Shown: positions 35,410-44,336 of the stretch, piece by piece | Layout: every line of letters begins with the position of its first letter | Numbering within the stretch: position 1 is the stretch's first letter | Assembly: GCA_963837365.1 (NCBI GenBank) | Contig: CAWIMW010000002.1 | Location: 310,001 to 374,000 of the forward strand | Reading direction: 5' to 3' | Length of the DNA: 64,000 nt | From: CAWBXL01 sp963837365 | GTDB taxonomy: Bacteria; Acidobacteriota; Terriglobia; Terriglobales; Acidobacteriaceae | Notes under the pieces: model-generated | Database searches by the model: none | What the model was told of the DNA's origin: nothing | Seen by the model: the letters and a program-made list of their open reading frames with translations, nothing else | Translations under genes and position numbers: made by a program

Positions 35410-37491
35410 TCAAAACCTCCCTGTGATCTTGATCCGGAAGTTCCTGCCATCCTGTGGAATTTGGGTAACTGGTTCTTCAGGCCGGGCAGGGTCCGAATAC
35501 TTCTTGTTGAGAATGTTGTACAGACTGGCGGATAAATCGAGGTGTTTGCCGATGGGGTGGGCCAAGAGAGTTGCATTGAAAACCTGGTAAGCGCCGACGG
35601 TGCCGCTAAACAGGGTTTTCCGTGGCGACATATATTGGCCTTCGAGCGCTCCAAATAACCATTTACCCCGAAGGGGCGAACTGACATTAATTTTGGCGAG
35701 TCGACCAGGTGAATTGTCCAAATCCTGACCCGTCGTGCCATTGTCGCCATTCACCAAACTGAGGCTGAGTTTTCCCTCAAGACCGCTTGCTGATTTCCCC
35801 ATGAACTCAATTTCACTGCCCGTCGCATGTGCGCTTGCCGAGTTCTCGAAGACCTGCACACCTGAGATTGGATCCGGTTGCAAACTGATGAGCCGGTTGA
35901 TTTTGTTGTAGAACAAGTTTCCGGAAAACTTGAAATGCCGGCCAAGACGTTGTTCGGCCACCACTTCAAAGCTGTGAATCTTCTCCGGTTTCAAATCGAA
36001 ATTATCTTCGACGAAAGGACCGACGTCGGGCGTGGTCTCAAAAACTTCCGGGGTACGATAAGCGCTGCCGTACAAAAATTTGAAAGTTGATTTTTCGTAG
36101 GGGTGGTAAATCAGGCCTACCCTTGGATTGGTGGAACCGCCAAAACTTGGCAGGGCGGCGATGACCGGAGGTTGGCCGGTTACTATGTCAACGACATCCC
36201 CGCGCGGAACGCGGTCATGGCGAATTCCGGCACTCAATGAAAGCTTGTTGGTAATTGCGAAATCGTCTTGTGCGTACAGTCCCCAGTCCCATCCCTTATT
36301 CAAATCTTCTTGGAGCGTGTTGCTGGCGCTTGAGTACTGTCCTTGGTCTTTATGGATGTCGTCACGAAACTCAAGACCGAAAATCAGTTGGTGCTTTCCC
36401 CATAAGGTATGGCTGAGTCTTGCCTCCCCCGACCACCAATCACCCCGATTGGAAAACTCATTCAGCCCTTGGGGGCCAGCAGCGACCGCTTCCGGGGCCA
36501 CCAAACGATACTGGTCATACGCCGTCCGCAATTCGAGTTGCCACGCGTCTGCCAGTGGACGTTGATACATCAGGTCGAAATATTGATGGGCATCAAAGTT
36601 ATGTGTCCTGGGATCGTTGAACAACGTGCCGAGATATCCTGTAGGAATTCTTTTTTCCCGCTGGCTGAACACCCCTTGAAACGAGAACCCTCTGTAACTG
36701 ATGTTCGCAATCGCATGATCGTAAATTTCCTCGTCGGCATTGCGGGCGATTCCATTGTTTGCAGATGGACTCTTGAACTCCGGGAAGAACAACTGCTGTC
36801 CATGGCTGCTGGAAACCGTATTCGACAACAACATCTCTACACCCTTGTAGTGGCCGCCATAACTAGCCCGGCCGGTGGATGTTTCAAAGCTTCCGGGGGA
36901 AAAGGAAATCTCCCATCCCTGAAGCTGCGCAGGTTTGCGTGTTACCACGTTTATGACACCGAAGAAAGCATTGCTTCCGTAGAGGGAAGAGCTGGGACCA
37001 CGCACGACTTCCACCCGCTCAATCAGGTCCACATCGAGGGGAAACTCGTTACCCAACATCGCCTGGCCAAAGATGTTGGTATTCATGCGATGGCCATCCA
37101 CCAGTACCAGTATCCGGTTGTTCCAATCGCCTAAACGTCCGAAGCCGCGCACTCCGGCGAAGCTGAAGTGGCGGTCATAGGTGATGTAAAACCCAGGCAC
37201 ACTGCGCAAAATATCTGCCAGTGTGCGGTACCCATATTTCTGGATTTCATCAGCGGTCACGATAGTGACGGAGGAGGGGGCATCGCTGGCGCTCTGCATC
37301 CGCTTGGAGGCGCTATAGACCTGCATGTTGGACAATTCTTCCAGACTGGCATTGCCTAGATCGCGGCTGGCTTGTTGTGCGCTTCCTGTCCGACCCAATG
37401 ACAACAGGGCCATAAAAACAAGGACTGTTACCAAGGACGATGCTTTTCTCCCACCCAACCCAACTATGGCTTCTTTTGACTGGCCGTCCAC
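35410..37491 (-). CDS. TonB-dependent outer-membrane receptor
   Basis: 693 residues from GTG with a signal peptide (SLVTVLVFMALLSLGRTGSA). The plug domain shows the TonB box region (LGNASLEELSNMQVYSA), VTIVTADEIQKYGYRTLADI, PGFYITYDRHFSFAGVRGF and ERVEVVRGPSSSLYGSNAFF. The barrel ends in the usual C-terminal aromatic (KITGRF). Family members import siderophores, vitamin B12 or sugars; the ligand cannot be read. It is the first gene of the minus-strand block with yfiR, hybrid kinase and GGDEF, so it may deliver or detect a signal for that system. Confidence 0.92.
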   Translation of the reverse strand: MDGQSKEAIVGLGGRKASSLVTVLVFMALLSLGRTGSAQQASRDLGNASLEELSNMQVYSASKRMQSASDAPSSVTIVTADEIQKYGYRTLADILRSVPGFYITYDRHFSFAGVRGFGRLGDWNNRILVLVDGHRMNTNIFGQAMLGNEFPLDVDLIERVEVVRGPSSSLYGSNAFFGVINVVTRKPAQLQGWEISFSPGSFETSTGRASYGGHYKGVEMLLSNTVSSSHGQQLFFPEFKSPSANNGIARNADEEIYDHAIANISYRGFSFQGVFSQREKRIPTGYLGTLFNDPRTHNFDAHQYFDLMYQRPLADAWQLELRTAYDQYRLVAPEAVAAGPQGLNEFSNRGDWWSGEARLSHTLWGKHQLIFGLEFRDDIHKDQGQYSSASNTLQEDLNKGWDWGLYAQDDFAITNKLSLSAGIRHDRVPRGDVVDIVTGQPPVIAALPSFGGSTNPRVGLIYHPYEKSTFKFLYGSAYRTPEVFETTPDVGPFVEDNFDLKPEKIHSFEVVAEQRLGRHFKFSGNLFYNKINRLISLQPDPISGVQVFENSASAHATGSEIEFMGKSASGLEGKLSLSLVNGDNGTTGQDLDNSPGRLAKINVSSPLRGKWLFGALEGQYMSPRKTLFSGTVGAYQVFNATLLAHPIGKHLDLSASLYNILNKKYSDPARPEEPVTQIPQDGRNFRIKITGRF

Positions 37492-37908
37492 GGGCCCCCC
37501 TCACACTGACACCAATCCTTAGAACCCAAATGATCTTTCGGCGAGATTTGAGTATCCCTTTAGATTGGCAGGTAGATCCGGTGAGGCTACAGGCGCGCAA
37601 CAGCACGCTTGGGATTCGATCGACGGGCACTCATTGGAAAGGGCTCCCTCTTCCCGGTACATGGCCATTAGGTCAGGGTTGCAATCAGCATTCTCCCAAC
37701 TCGGTACATGTCATCTGGGGAATTTCCCACAACAGCAAACTAAAGGCTGCCTGCCCGTCGCCGATGCTAGTTACAGACAGGAACCGCTCCTTAGACCCTA
37801 GCTGTTTCTGCCGAATCCGCTTCCCCAGAATGAATTGCATCGCATGATCTATGGGACTGTCCTTACGACGAGGTTGGAAATTAGCTGCTTGCTTGGAGAA
37901 ATCGTTTG
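37492..37908. other. Intergenic divergent region
   Basis: 417 bp between the receptor gene (minus) and the ethylene-receptor-like kinase (plus); no gene seen. It should carry promoters for both. An imperfect palindrome TGGGGAATTTCCCA (37716-37729) could be an operator, low confidence. No riboswitch box (cobalamin or GEMM) was recognised. Confidence 0.4.
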
Positions 37909-40050
37909 ATGCACCTGGTCTCGTCCGACTTCATGCCGCATGGCTACTGCTATCTGTGGGACCCGGGGATGGTGTGGTTGCATGTCCTCTCTGACGGCCT
38001 GATCGCGCTTTCTTACTATTCCATCCCCATTGCCCTGGTCTATCTGGTACGGCGGCGCCGCGACCTGCCTTTCAACTGGATCTTCTGGATGTTCACGCTA
38101 TTCATCCTGGGTTGCGGTACGACTCACATGATGGAAGTATGGAATGTCTGGCACGGTTGGTATCTACTTGCCGGCATCCTCAAAGCGATCACAGCTGTCG
38201 CCTCAGTGACTACTGCGATCATGATGTTGCTGCTCATTCCCAAGGCGATCGCTTTGCCCAGCACAGCCCGCGTCGCGGCAATCAATGAAGAGCTCAAGAT
38301 GCAAATCGCCGAGCGGGAGCAGGCTGAGTTGGCCTTGCAGAACGCGAACCGCGAGCTCGAACAACGGGTCCGGGAGCGGACGGCGGATTGGAAAAGCGCC
38401 CATGACGCCCTGCGCGATAGCGAGGAGCGCGTTCGCGCTCTTCTGAACTCCACCGCTGGGGCCATCCTGGGCTACGATCCTGAAGGCAATTGCACCTTCA
38501 GCAACTCGTCCGCCCTGCAGCTGCTTGGCTACAAAGAACCCGCCGAGTTATTGGGGGGGAAACTCCACGCGCTCCTCCGTCACACCCGGCCTGACGGCAC
38601 GCCCGATCCGCCTGAGGATTGCCCACTGCATCGCGTCACGCAAGCAGGGCAGATGTTCCATTCGGATGACCTTTCGTATTGGCGAAAGGATGGCACCTCC
38701 TTTCCGGTGGAGTGCTGGGCCCATCCGGTTTTTGGTGAAGGGCGAGTCACCGGGTCGGTTGTGACCTTCTTCGACATTACTGAGCGCAAGCATGCCCACC
38801 ATATGTTGGCAGATCAGGCTGAGGAACTGGCGCGCCAGGCGGAAGAGTTGATCCATTCCCGCGAGGCCACGGCCGCGCAGGCCCGGACCCTTCAATCGGT
38901 GCTGGACAACATCAACGACGGCCTGATCGCAGTCGACGCAGAGGGGAACTTCGTATTGTGGAATCCGGCGGCGAGCCGGATCCTGGGCAAACCGAAGCAG
39001 AACATCCCCCCCACGGAGTGGTCGCACCATTTCAACCTGTACCTCTCCGACAAAATCACGCCGTTTCCGAACGACGACGTTCCCCTGGCTCGCGCCATGC
39101 GAGGACAGCAGGCCAGTGCGGAGATGTTCATCCGTCGCGACGATTCCGGCGCTGGTGCCTGGATCGAGGCATCTGCCTCCCCTCTGCGTGATGAACACGA
39201 CGTGATCTATGGTGGAGTTGTAGCCTTTCGCGACGTCACCCAACGCAAAATTGCAGACCAGGAGGTCCGCAAGTTCAACGATGAACTCGAGCAAAGGGTC
39301 CGCCAGCGGACTGCCCAGCTGGAGGCGGCCAACCAGGAGATGGAATCTTTTACCTATTCTGTGTCGCACGATTTGCGTGCGCCGTTGCGACACATGGCGG
39401 GTTTCTCTGGAATCCTGCTGGAAGAGTATGGCCCCTCGCTGGATGCCCAGGCGCAAAAATATCTGCACCGAATTCAGGATGCAACGGCAAGAATGGGCCT
39501 GCTGGTGGACGAACTGCTGAACCTCGCCCGGGTTGGCAGGCAGTCGCTCAATTTACAGGTCACAAGATTGAATCCGATTGTCGATGAAGTTGTGACCATG
39601 CTGGACCCAGATACCAAAGGCCGGAAGGTGCGTTGGGAAATAGAGAAATTGCCTCACGTCGAATGTGACCCAACTCTGATCAAGCAGGTCTTTCAAAATT
39701 TACTTTCCAATGCCCTCAAATATTCCCGAACGCGTGCCGAGGCTGTAATCGAAGTGGGCTGGAAGGAAATGAGCGGTGAAACAACCTTATTCGTTCGCGA
39801 CAACGGGGTGGGATTCAGTATGAAGTATGCCGACAAATTATTTGGAGTGTTTCAGCGCCTGCATCGCTCCGAGGATTTTGAAGGCACGGGCGTGGGCCTG
39901 GCCGTCGTACAACGCATTATCAAGAAACACAATGGACGCATCTGGGCGGACGCAGAACTGGACCGCGGCGCGACCTTTTATTTCACTCTGGGTGGTTTGG
40001 AACATGCCCAATTACACACCGAAACTGCTTCGCTAGGAGCCCTGAGATGA
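37909..40050 (+). CDS. Histidine kinase with ethylene-receptor-type transmembrane sensor domain
   Basis: About 713 residues from ATG 37909 (a TTG precedes it in frame). Residues 20-115 form a three-helix membrane domain: SDGLIALSYYSIPIALVYLV, then FTLFILGCGTTHMMEVW. Aligned without gaps with plant ETR1 (offset four), Asp25, Tyr32, Ile62, Cys65 and His69 become Asp29, Tyr36, Ile66, Cys69 and His73, the Cu(I) and ethylene-binding residues. Two PAS domains follow (about 175-290 and 325-450), then HisKA with His487 (SVSHDLRAPLRH) and HATPase (NLLSNALKYSR). The stop overlaps the next ATG (ATGA). Function as a gas/metal or redox sensor is inferred. Confidence 0.9.
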   Translation: MHLVSSDFMPHGYCYLWDPGMVWLHVLSDGLIALSYYSIPIALVYLVRRRRDLPFNWIFWMFTLFILGCGTTHMMEVWNVWHGWYLLAGILKAITAVASVTTAIMMLLLIPKAIALPSTARVAAINEELKMQIAEREQAELALQNANRELEQRVRERTADWKSAHDALRDSEERVRALLNSTAGAILGYDPEGNCTFSNSSALQLLGYKEPAELLGGKLHALLRHTRPDGTPDPPEDCPLHRVTQAGQMFHSDDLSYWRKDGTSFPVECWAHPVFGEGRVTGSVVTFFDITERKHAHHMLADQAEELARQAEELIHSREATAAQARTLQSVLDNINDGLIAVDAEGNFVLWNPAASRILGKPKQNIPPTEWSHHFNLYLSDKITPFPNDDVPLARAMRGQQASAEMFIRRDDSGAGAWIEASASPLRDEHDVIYGGVVAFRDVTQRKIADQEVRKFNDELEQRVRQRTAQLEAANQEMESFTYSVSHDLRAPLRHMAGFSGILLEEYGPSLDAQAQKYLHRIQDATARMGLLVDELLNLARVGRQSLNLQVTRLNPIVDEVVTMLDPDTKGRKVRWEIEKLPHVECDPTLIKQVFQNLLSNALKYSRTRAEAVIEVGWKEMSGETTLFVRDNGVGFSMKYADKLFGVFQRLHRSEDFEGTGVGLAVVQRIIKKHNGRIWADAELDRGATFYFTLGGLEHAQLHTETASLGALR

Positions 40051-40520
40051 CAATAACGGAAGCGGAAATTCTATTGGTAGAAGACAGCCCGGAAGATGCA
40101 GATCTCGCAGTACATGCGTTACGCCGCGAAAAGCTGGCCAATAATATTGTGATTGCGCGCGACGGCGAGGAGGCCCTGGATTTTCTTTTCTGCCGTGCCG
40201 GTTACGCCGATCGTTCCTTCGAGCATCCGCCCAAACTGGTCTTGCTCGATTTGAAATTGCCCAAAGTCGGTGGAATCGAAATCCTCAAACAGATCAAATC
40301 GGACCCGCGCACGAAAACCATTCCCGTAGTGATTCTGACTTCCTCGAAGGAAGAACGCGATTTGGTGGATGGCTACAACCTGGGCGCTAACAGCTATATC
40401 CAGAAACCCGTCAATTTCGACCAGTTTCGCGACACCGTGAAGACGCTCGGCCTGTACTGGCTGGTGGTCAATCAGTCTCCTGTGGCCAATGGTGCGCAAG
40501 CAACGGGAGCAGGTCAGTGA
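40047..40520 (+). CDS. Single-domain response regulator (Rcp1-like)
   Basis: 157 residues, a receiver with no output domain: LLVEDSPEDADL (acidic pocket), KLVLLDLKLPKVGG (phosphoacceptor Asp), VILTSSKEERD (Thr/Ser) and SYIQKPVNFDQF (Lys). The 'EDSPEDADL' form and the length match the Rcp1 regulators that partner cyanobacterial phytochrome-type kinases. Its ATG overlaps the kinase stop (ATGA), so it is its likely partner. Output is unknown. Confidence 0.92.
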   Translation: MTITEAEILLVEDSPEDADLAVHALRREKLANNIVIARDGEEALDFLFCRAGYADRSFEHPPKLVLLDLKLPKVGGIEILKQIKSDPRTKTIPVVILTSSKEERDLVDGYNLGANSYIQKPVNFDQFRDTVKTLGLYWLVVNQSPVANGAQATGAGQ

Positions 40521-41752
40521 TGACAGAAGTTGGGACGGGGAGAGCAGTCTTGCCTCAACCTCCGGTCAAGCGCGGCACAGCCTTGCACTTTCTGATGGTC
40601 GAAGACAATGAGGCGGATTGTGACCTGGTGGTCCGGGAACTGAAGGCGGGGGGATTCCGATTCACCAGCGAAACTGCCGAAACTGCTGAGCAGTTCCGGG
40701 CCAAAGTTCGGGCGCTTTGGCCGGACATCGTCCTCGCAGACTACAACCTGGGACAGTGGAGAGGGATTGAAGCCGTGGAAATCCTGCGACAAGAAGGCCT
40801 GGACATCCCGGTCATCCTTGTCACCGGAGCTTTGGGTGACACCACGGCGGTGGAGTGTATCAAGCAGGGCGCGACCGACTATGTGCTCAAAGATTCGCTG
40901 GCGAAATTACCCCATGCCATACGCCGCGCCTTGCATGAACAGCAATTACGCCAACAGCGCCGTGAAGCTGAGGAAGCACTTGCGCAAAAAGTAAAGGAGT
41001 TGGCACGCACCAATCAGGACCTGGAACAATTTGCCTATGTGGCCTCGCACGATCTTCAGGAGCCCTTGCGGATGGTGGCGACTTACACCCAGCTGCTGGC
41101 GGAAAAATACAAAGGCAAACTGGATGAGCAGGCAGACAAATACATTCACTACGCGGTGGACGGCGCGACGCGCATGCAGACCCTTGTCCAAGACCTGCTG
41201 GCCTTTTCGCGGTCCGGACGCGAAGGCACCGAAATGGCGACCACCGACTGCAATGTGGCGGTACAGCAAGCCTTGCTCAATCTCGAAGTAGCGGTGCGTG
41301 ATAACAACGCGCAAATAAAGTACGCCGCCTTACCGGCCGTGCCTGCGAATCTTGGCCAGTTGCGGCAAGTGTTTCAAAACCTGATCGGGAACACCCTAAA
41401 GTTCCGCAGACCCGAGCAGCCTGTCATACACGTTACCGCAGAAAAAGAAAATAAAGAGTGGGTATTTTCGGTTGCTGACAACGGAATTGGGATTTCACCG
41501 GACCATCTCAACGATGTTTTCGAAATTTTCCATCGGCTACATACCCGCGAGGAATATCCCGGAAACGGGATCGGTCTGGCGATTTGTAAGCGCATTGTTG
41601 AACGGCATGGCGGCAGGATCTGGGTGGAGTCCGAGGAAGGCAGGGGAACAACTTTCAAATTCAGCCTACCGGCAGAAAATCAAACGGGGACAAATGACCA
41701 TGGGAATCAGTATAGAAACAGAGATCAAACCGGAGGTGTTAATCGTGGATGA
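40520..41752 (+). CDS. Receiver-histidine kinase fusion
   Basis: About 410 residues from ATG 40520 (a GTG is one codon upstream); TGATG overlap with the previous stop. The N-terminal receiver (FLMVEDNEADCDLV, IVLADYNLGQW, LVTGALGD, YVLKDSLA) is followed by a coiled linker and a HisKA/HATPase of the bacteriophytochrome class (FAYVASHDLQEPLRMVATYT, NLIGNTLKFRR, VADNGIGISPDHLND). This is the architecture of soluble phospho-relay kinases: the receiver can take phosphate from an upstream kinase. No membrane segment. Confidence 0.92.
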   Translation: MTEVGTGRAVLPQPPVKRGTALHFLMVEDNEADCDLVVRELKAGGFRFTSETAETAEQFRAKVRALWPDIVLADYNLGQWRGIEAVEILRQEGLDIPVILVTGALGDTTAVECIKQGATDYVLKDSLAKLPHAIRRALHEQQLRQQRREAEEALAQKVKELARTNQDLEQFAYVASHDLQEPLRMVATYTQLLAEKYKGKLDEQADKYIHYAVDGATRMQTLVQDLLAFSRSGREGTEMATTDCNVAVQQALLNLEVAVRDNNAQIKYAALPAVPANLGQLRQVFQNLIGNTLKFRRPEQPVIHVTAEKENKEWVFSVADNGIGISPDHLNDVFEIFHRLHTREEYPGNGIGLAICKRIVERHGGRIWVESEEGRGTTFKFSLPAENQTGTNDHGNQYRNRDQTGGVNRG

Positions 41753-42161
41753 TAATCCCGCCGACAGCGAACTGATCCGTGAAGCACTGTCCCGTTGTTC
41801 CTGTCCTCATGAAGTGCGAGCGGTGCCGGATGGAATCGAAGCTATGGACTTTCTCCGGCGTAAGGGGAAATTTGCCAGTGCGCGGCCGTCCGACTTAGTC
41901 ATTCTGGACTTGAATCTTCCCGGCAAAGATGGCCGAAAAGTGCTGGCTGAGGTAAAGGCCGATCCGGTGTTAAAGTGCACGCCCGTAGTAGTCTTCAGCA
42001 CGTCCCAGGCCAAGTCCGACATCAAGAGCAGTATGGAACTGGGGGCCAACAGCTATGTCACCAAACCCGGAAATCTAGAAGATTTCGTATCCACCGTGAC
42101 TTCCATCTGTGAGTACTGGTTCAAGTACGCAGTCCTGCCTACAAGGAAAAGACATGAATAA
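41694..42161 (+). CDS. Single-domain response regulator
   Basis: 155 residues from ATG 41694, which overlaps the end of the kinase by 59 bp; a longer in-frame opening exists upstream but lies wholly inside the kinase gene. Receiver features: LIVDDNPADSELI, DLVILDLNLPGKDG and VVFSTSQAKSD, SYVTKPGNLEDF. It is another Rcp1-type regulator. The long overlap suggests the start is translated by coupling. Confidence 0.88.
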   Translation: MTMGISIETEIKPEVLIVDDNPADSELIREALSRCSCPHEVRAVPDGIEAMDFLRRKGKFASARPSDLVILDLNLPGKDGRKVLAEVKADPVLKCTPVVVFSTSQAKSDIKSSMELGANSYVTKPGNLEDFVSTVTSICEYWFKYAVLPTRKRHE

Positions 42162-43764
42162 TCATTCCAATCACGTGCTGCTGATTGAAGATAATCCAGG
42201 CGATGCGGACCTGGTCCGCCTGCGCCTGGTCGAAAGCAAATCAGATGTGGACGTTGCCTGCGTCGACCGCCTCGCCGACGGTTTGCAAGCGATGGCCGCC
42301 AATAAACCATCCGTGGTCCTGCTGGACCTTAATTTGCCCGACAGCCGGGGAGCAGAGACTTTCCGCAAGGTTCTCAACAAGGTTCCCGACGTTCCGGTGG
42401 TCGTGCTCTCAGGACAAGACGACGAGGAATTGGCAGTAAAAGCCGTTCATCAGGGCGTGCAGGATTATCTGGTCAAAGGCGCTTTTGACAGCAAACAACT
42501 GTCGCGCGCCCTGCGCTATGCGGTCGAACGCCAGGCGCTCCTGACTTCATTGGACATCAGCCGCAAACAGCAGCTGCAATTCAAGGATCAATTTCTGTCG
42601 CATGTATCGCACGAATTGCGCACCCCACTGACTTGTATCCATCAATTCGTCACCATTCTTCTGGATGGATTGGCGGGCCCAATTCATCCGGAGCAGAAGG
42701 AACATCTGGAGACGATGTTGCGCAGCGTAAATCAGCTTCACAGCATGATTGCCGATCTGCTCGATGCCAGCCGGTCTGAATCTGGGAAAACCACATTAGA
42801 CCGCCGCTGCATCGCTATCGAGGATGTCATCCGGCAAACCGCGGCCATGCTTGGTCCAGCGGCCGCCGAAAAACAGATCGGAATCGAAATCGCGTTGGAC
42901 AATCGCGCACCTTTGGTACACGCAGATTCCGAGCGCGTGCGCCAAGTACTCACCAATCTCATACACAACGCGATCAAGTTCACGCCCACCGGAGGATCCA
43001 TCGTTGTGAAGACTTGTACGGTGGAAACAGATCCGGAGTATGTGTACATCTCCGTGACCGATTCCGGTATCGGCATTAGCCCGGAGGCGCGGCCCTTGAT
43101 TTTTGAGCGCATGTATCAGGCACCTGACGCGGTAGACGATAGCCGTAAAGGATTGGGGCTAGGGCTCTACATTGCCAAGGAGATCGTTCGTTTGCACGGT
43201 GGGCGAATATGGGCGGAAAGTGAGCCCGGCGATGGCAGTACTTTTACCTTCACCCTGCCGGTGTTCTCCCTGGCAAAACAGATTTCCCCTGCCATCACGC
43301 TCCACTCCAAACTTCGAGAATTCTTTTCTCTCATCCATGTTGAACTCAAGCCATCTTCTCCATTGCGGATGGGAAATTGGGCCTCGACTCGGCAACGTTG
43401 CCAGGAACTTTTGCAACGCTGCATTATGCCCGATAAAGATGTGCTACTGCCGCCCATCGCCAACCAGGGAGGAGATGAAACATTTCTAATCTTAGCGTCT
43501 GCTAATCAACACGGCGCGGATGCCATCACCAAACGTATTATCGAACAGCTTGTGCAGAGTCCTGAGCTTTCCACTGAAGTGAATGCCTTCATTTCAACCA
43601 CCCCAATTCAGCATCCCTGTGAAACAGATAAGAAACCACTCATAAAGCAGATCCAGGAGATTGCCGATAACATCACTGAACAGGCCATGGCCTCGCTGCG
43701 TCAGAACCAGGCAACCCAAACCGCAGGCGCCGTCGCCAATCCATGTGCAGATGAGGAGATGTAA
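42154..43764 (+). CDS. Receiver-histidine kinase with C-terminal extension
   Basis: About 536 residues from ATG 42154, chosen because AAGGAAAAGAC precedes it; it overlaps the preceding stop by 8 bp. N-terminal receiver: LLIEDNPGDADL, VVLLDLNLPDSRG, VVLSGQDDEE, YLVKGAFDSK. HisKA: LSHVSHELRTPLTCIHQFVT. HATPase: NLIHNAIKFTPTGG, GLGLGLYIAKEIVR. The last about 130 residues, after the ATPase domain, have no clear family and end in a polar tail. Likely receives phosphate from another kinase in the row. Confidence 0.9.
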   Translation: MNNHSNHVLLIEDNPGDADLVRLRLVESKSDVDVACVDRLADGLQAMAANKPSVVLLDLNLPDSRGAETFRKVLNKVPDVPVVVLSGQDDEELAVKAVHQGVQDYLVKGAFDSKQLSRALRYAVERQALLTSLDISRKQQLQFKDQFLSHVSHELRTPLTCIHQFVTILLDGLAGPIHPEQKEHLETMLRSVNQLHSMIADLLDASRSESGKTTLDRRCIAIEDVIRQTAAMLGPAAAEKQIGIEIALDNRAPLVHADSERVRQVLTNLIHNAIKFTPTGGSIVVKTCTVETDPEYVYISVTDSGIGISPEARPLIFERMYQAPDAVDDSRKGLGLGLYIAKEIVRLHGGRIWAESEPGDGSTFTFTLPVFSLAKQISPAITLHSKLREFFSLIHVELKPSSPLRMGNWASTRQRCQELLQRCIMPDKDVLLPPIANQGGDETFLILASANQHGADAITKRIIEQLVQSPELSTEVNAFISTTPIQHPCETDKKPLIKQIQEIADNITEQAMASLRQNQATQTAGAVANPCADEEM

Positions 43765-44165
43765 TGGACAAGCAAAAAATCTTGATCGTTGACGATGATC
43801 CGGATCTACGCAAAGGTTTGAATTTGCGTTTGCGATCGCAGCACTATGACACAGCGTATGCCACGGACGGGTTTTCTGCCATCGCCATGGCACAAAAAGA
43901 GCGGCCCGATTTGATCATCCTGGACATTGGCCTGCCCGCAGGGGATGGCTTTGTCGTTCTGGAGAGATTACAGCAGAATGCTGCATTGTCCACCATTCCG
44001 GTCATCGTGCTGACCGCGCGGGACCCGCAATCGACCAAGGAGAAGACTATGAAAGCGGGCGCAACCGCATTCTTTCAAAAGCCTGCCGATAACGCCGAAC
44101 TTCTGAATGCCATTCGAGCAGTGCTCAGTCCGGCTTGGCCGGGAACTACTGCTGCTATGCATTGA
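43764..44165 (+). CDS. Single-domain response regulator
   Basis: 133 residues; ATG overlaps the preceding stop as TAATG. Receiver motifs are LIVDDDPDLRKG, LIILDIGLPAGDG, IVLTARDP and AFFQKPADNAEL. A terminator-like hairpin follows (44193-44240), so this may be the last gene of the kinase operon. Partner likely the kinase just upstream; output unknown, although CheY-like single receivers near motAB may act on motility (inference). Confidence 0.92.
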   Translation: MDKQKILIVDDDPDLRKGLNLRLRSQHYDTAYATDGFSAIAMAQKERPDLIILDIGLPAGDGFVVLERLQQNAALSTIPVIVLTARDPQSTKEKTMKAGATAFFQKPADNAELLNAIRAVLSPAWPGTTAAMH

Positions 44166-44192
44166 TTCCCACGAATTGCGAAAAAGCAAAAC

Positions 44193-44240
44193 GGCCACTG
44201 CCGGGCGGATCGCGTGCCCTGGCGGTGGCCGGGCGCTTTT
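44193..44240 (+). terminator. Probable intrinsic terminator
   Basis: A strong hairpin pairs GGCCACTGCCGGGC with GCCCTGGCGGTGGCC (one T-G wobble and a bulge), followed by GGGCGCTTTT. It lies between the last response regulator and the PAS-GGDEF gene. Confidence 0.65.
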
Positions 44241-44336
44241 AATCTACATCCTCGTCAGTTAAGTCCAAGCCAGATTTGCCGATGAATTCATTCGTGGCGA
44301 CCGGACTCTTGCCGCAAAAACTTCCATAGGGTTTGC

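Noticed and set aside
37492..37908. Cobalamin or c-di-GMP (GEMM) riboswitch in the divergent spacer
   Set aside because: The conserved boxes were not found on either strand; only an imperfect palindrome at 37716-37729.
38548..39468. Minus-strand frame of 306 codons opposite the PAS region of the ethylene-receptor-like kinase
   Set aside because: Antisense shadow without features.
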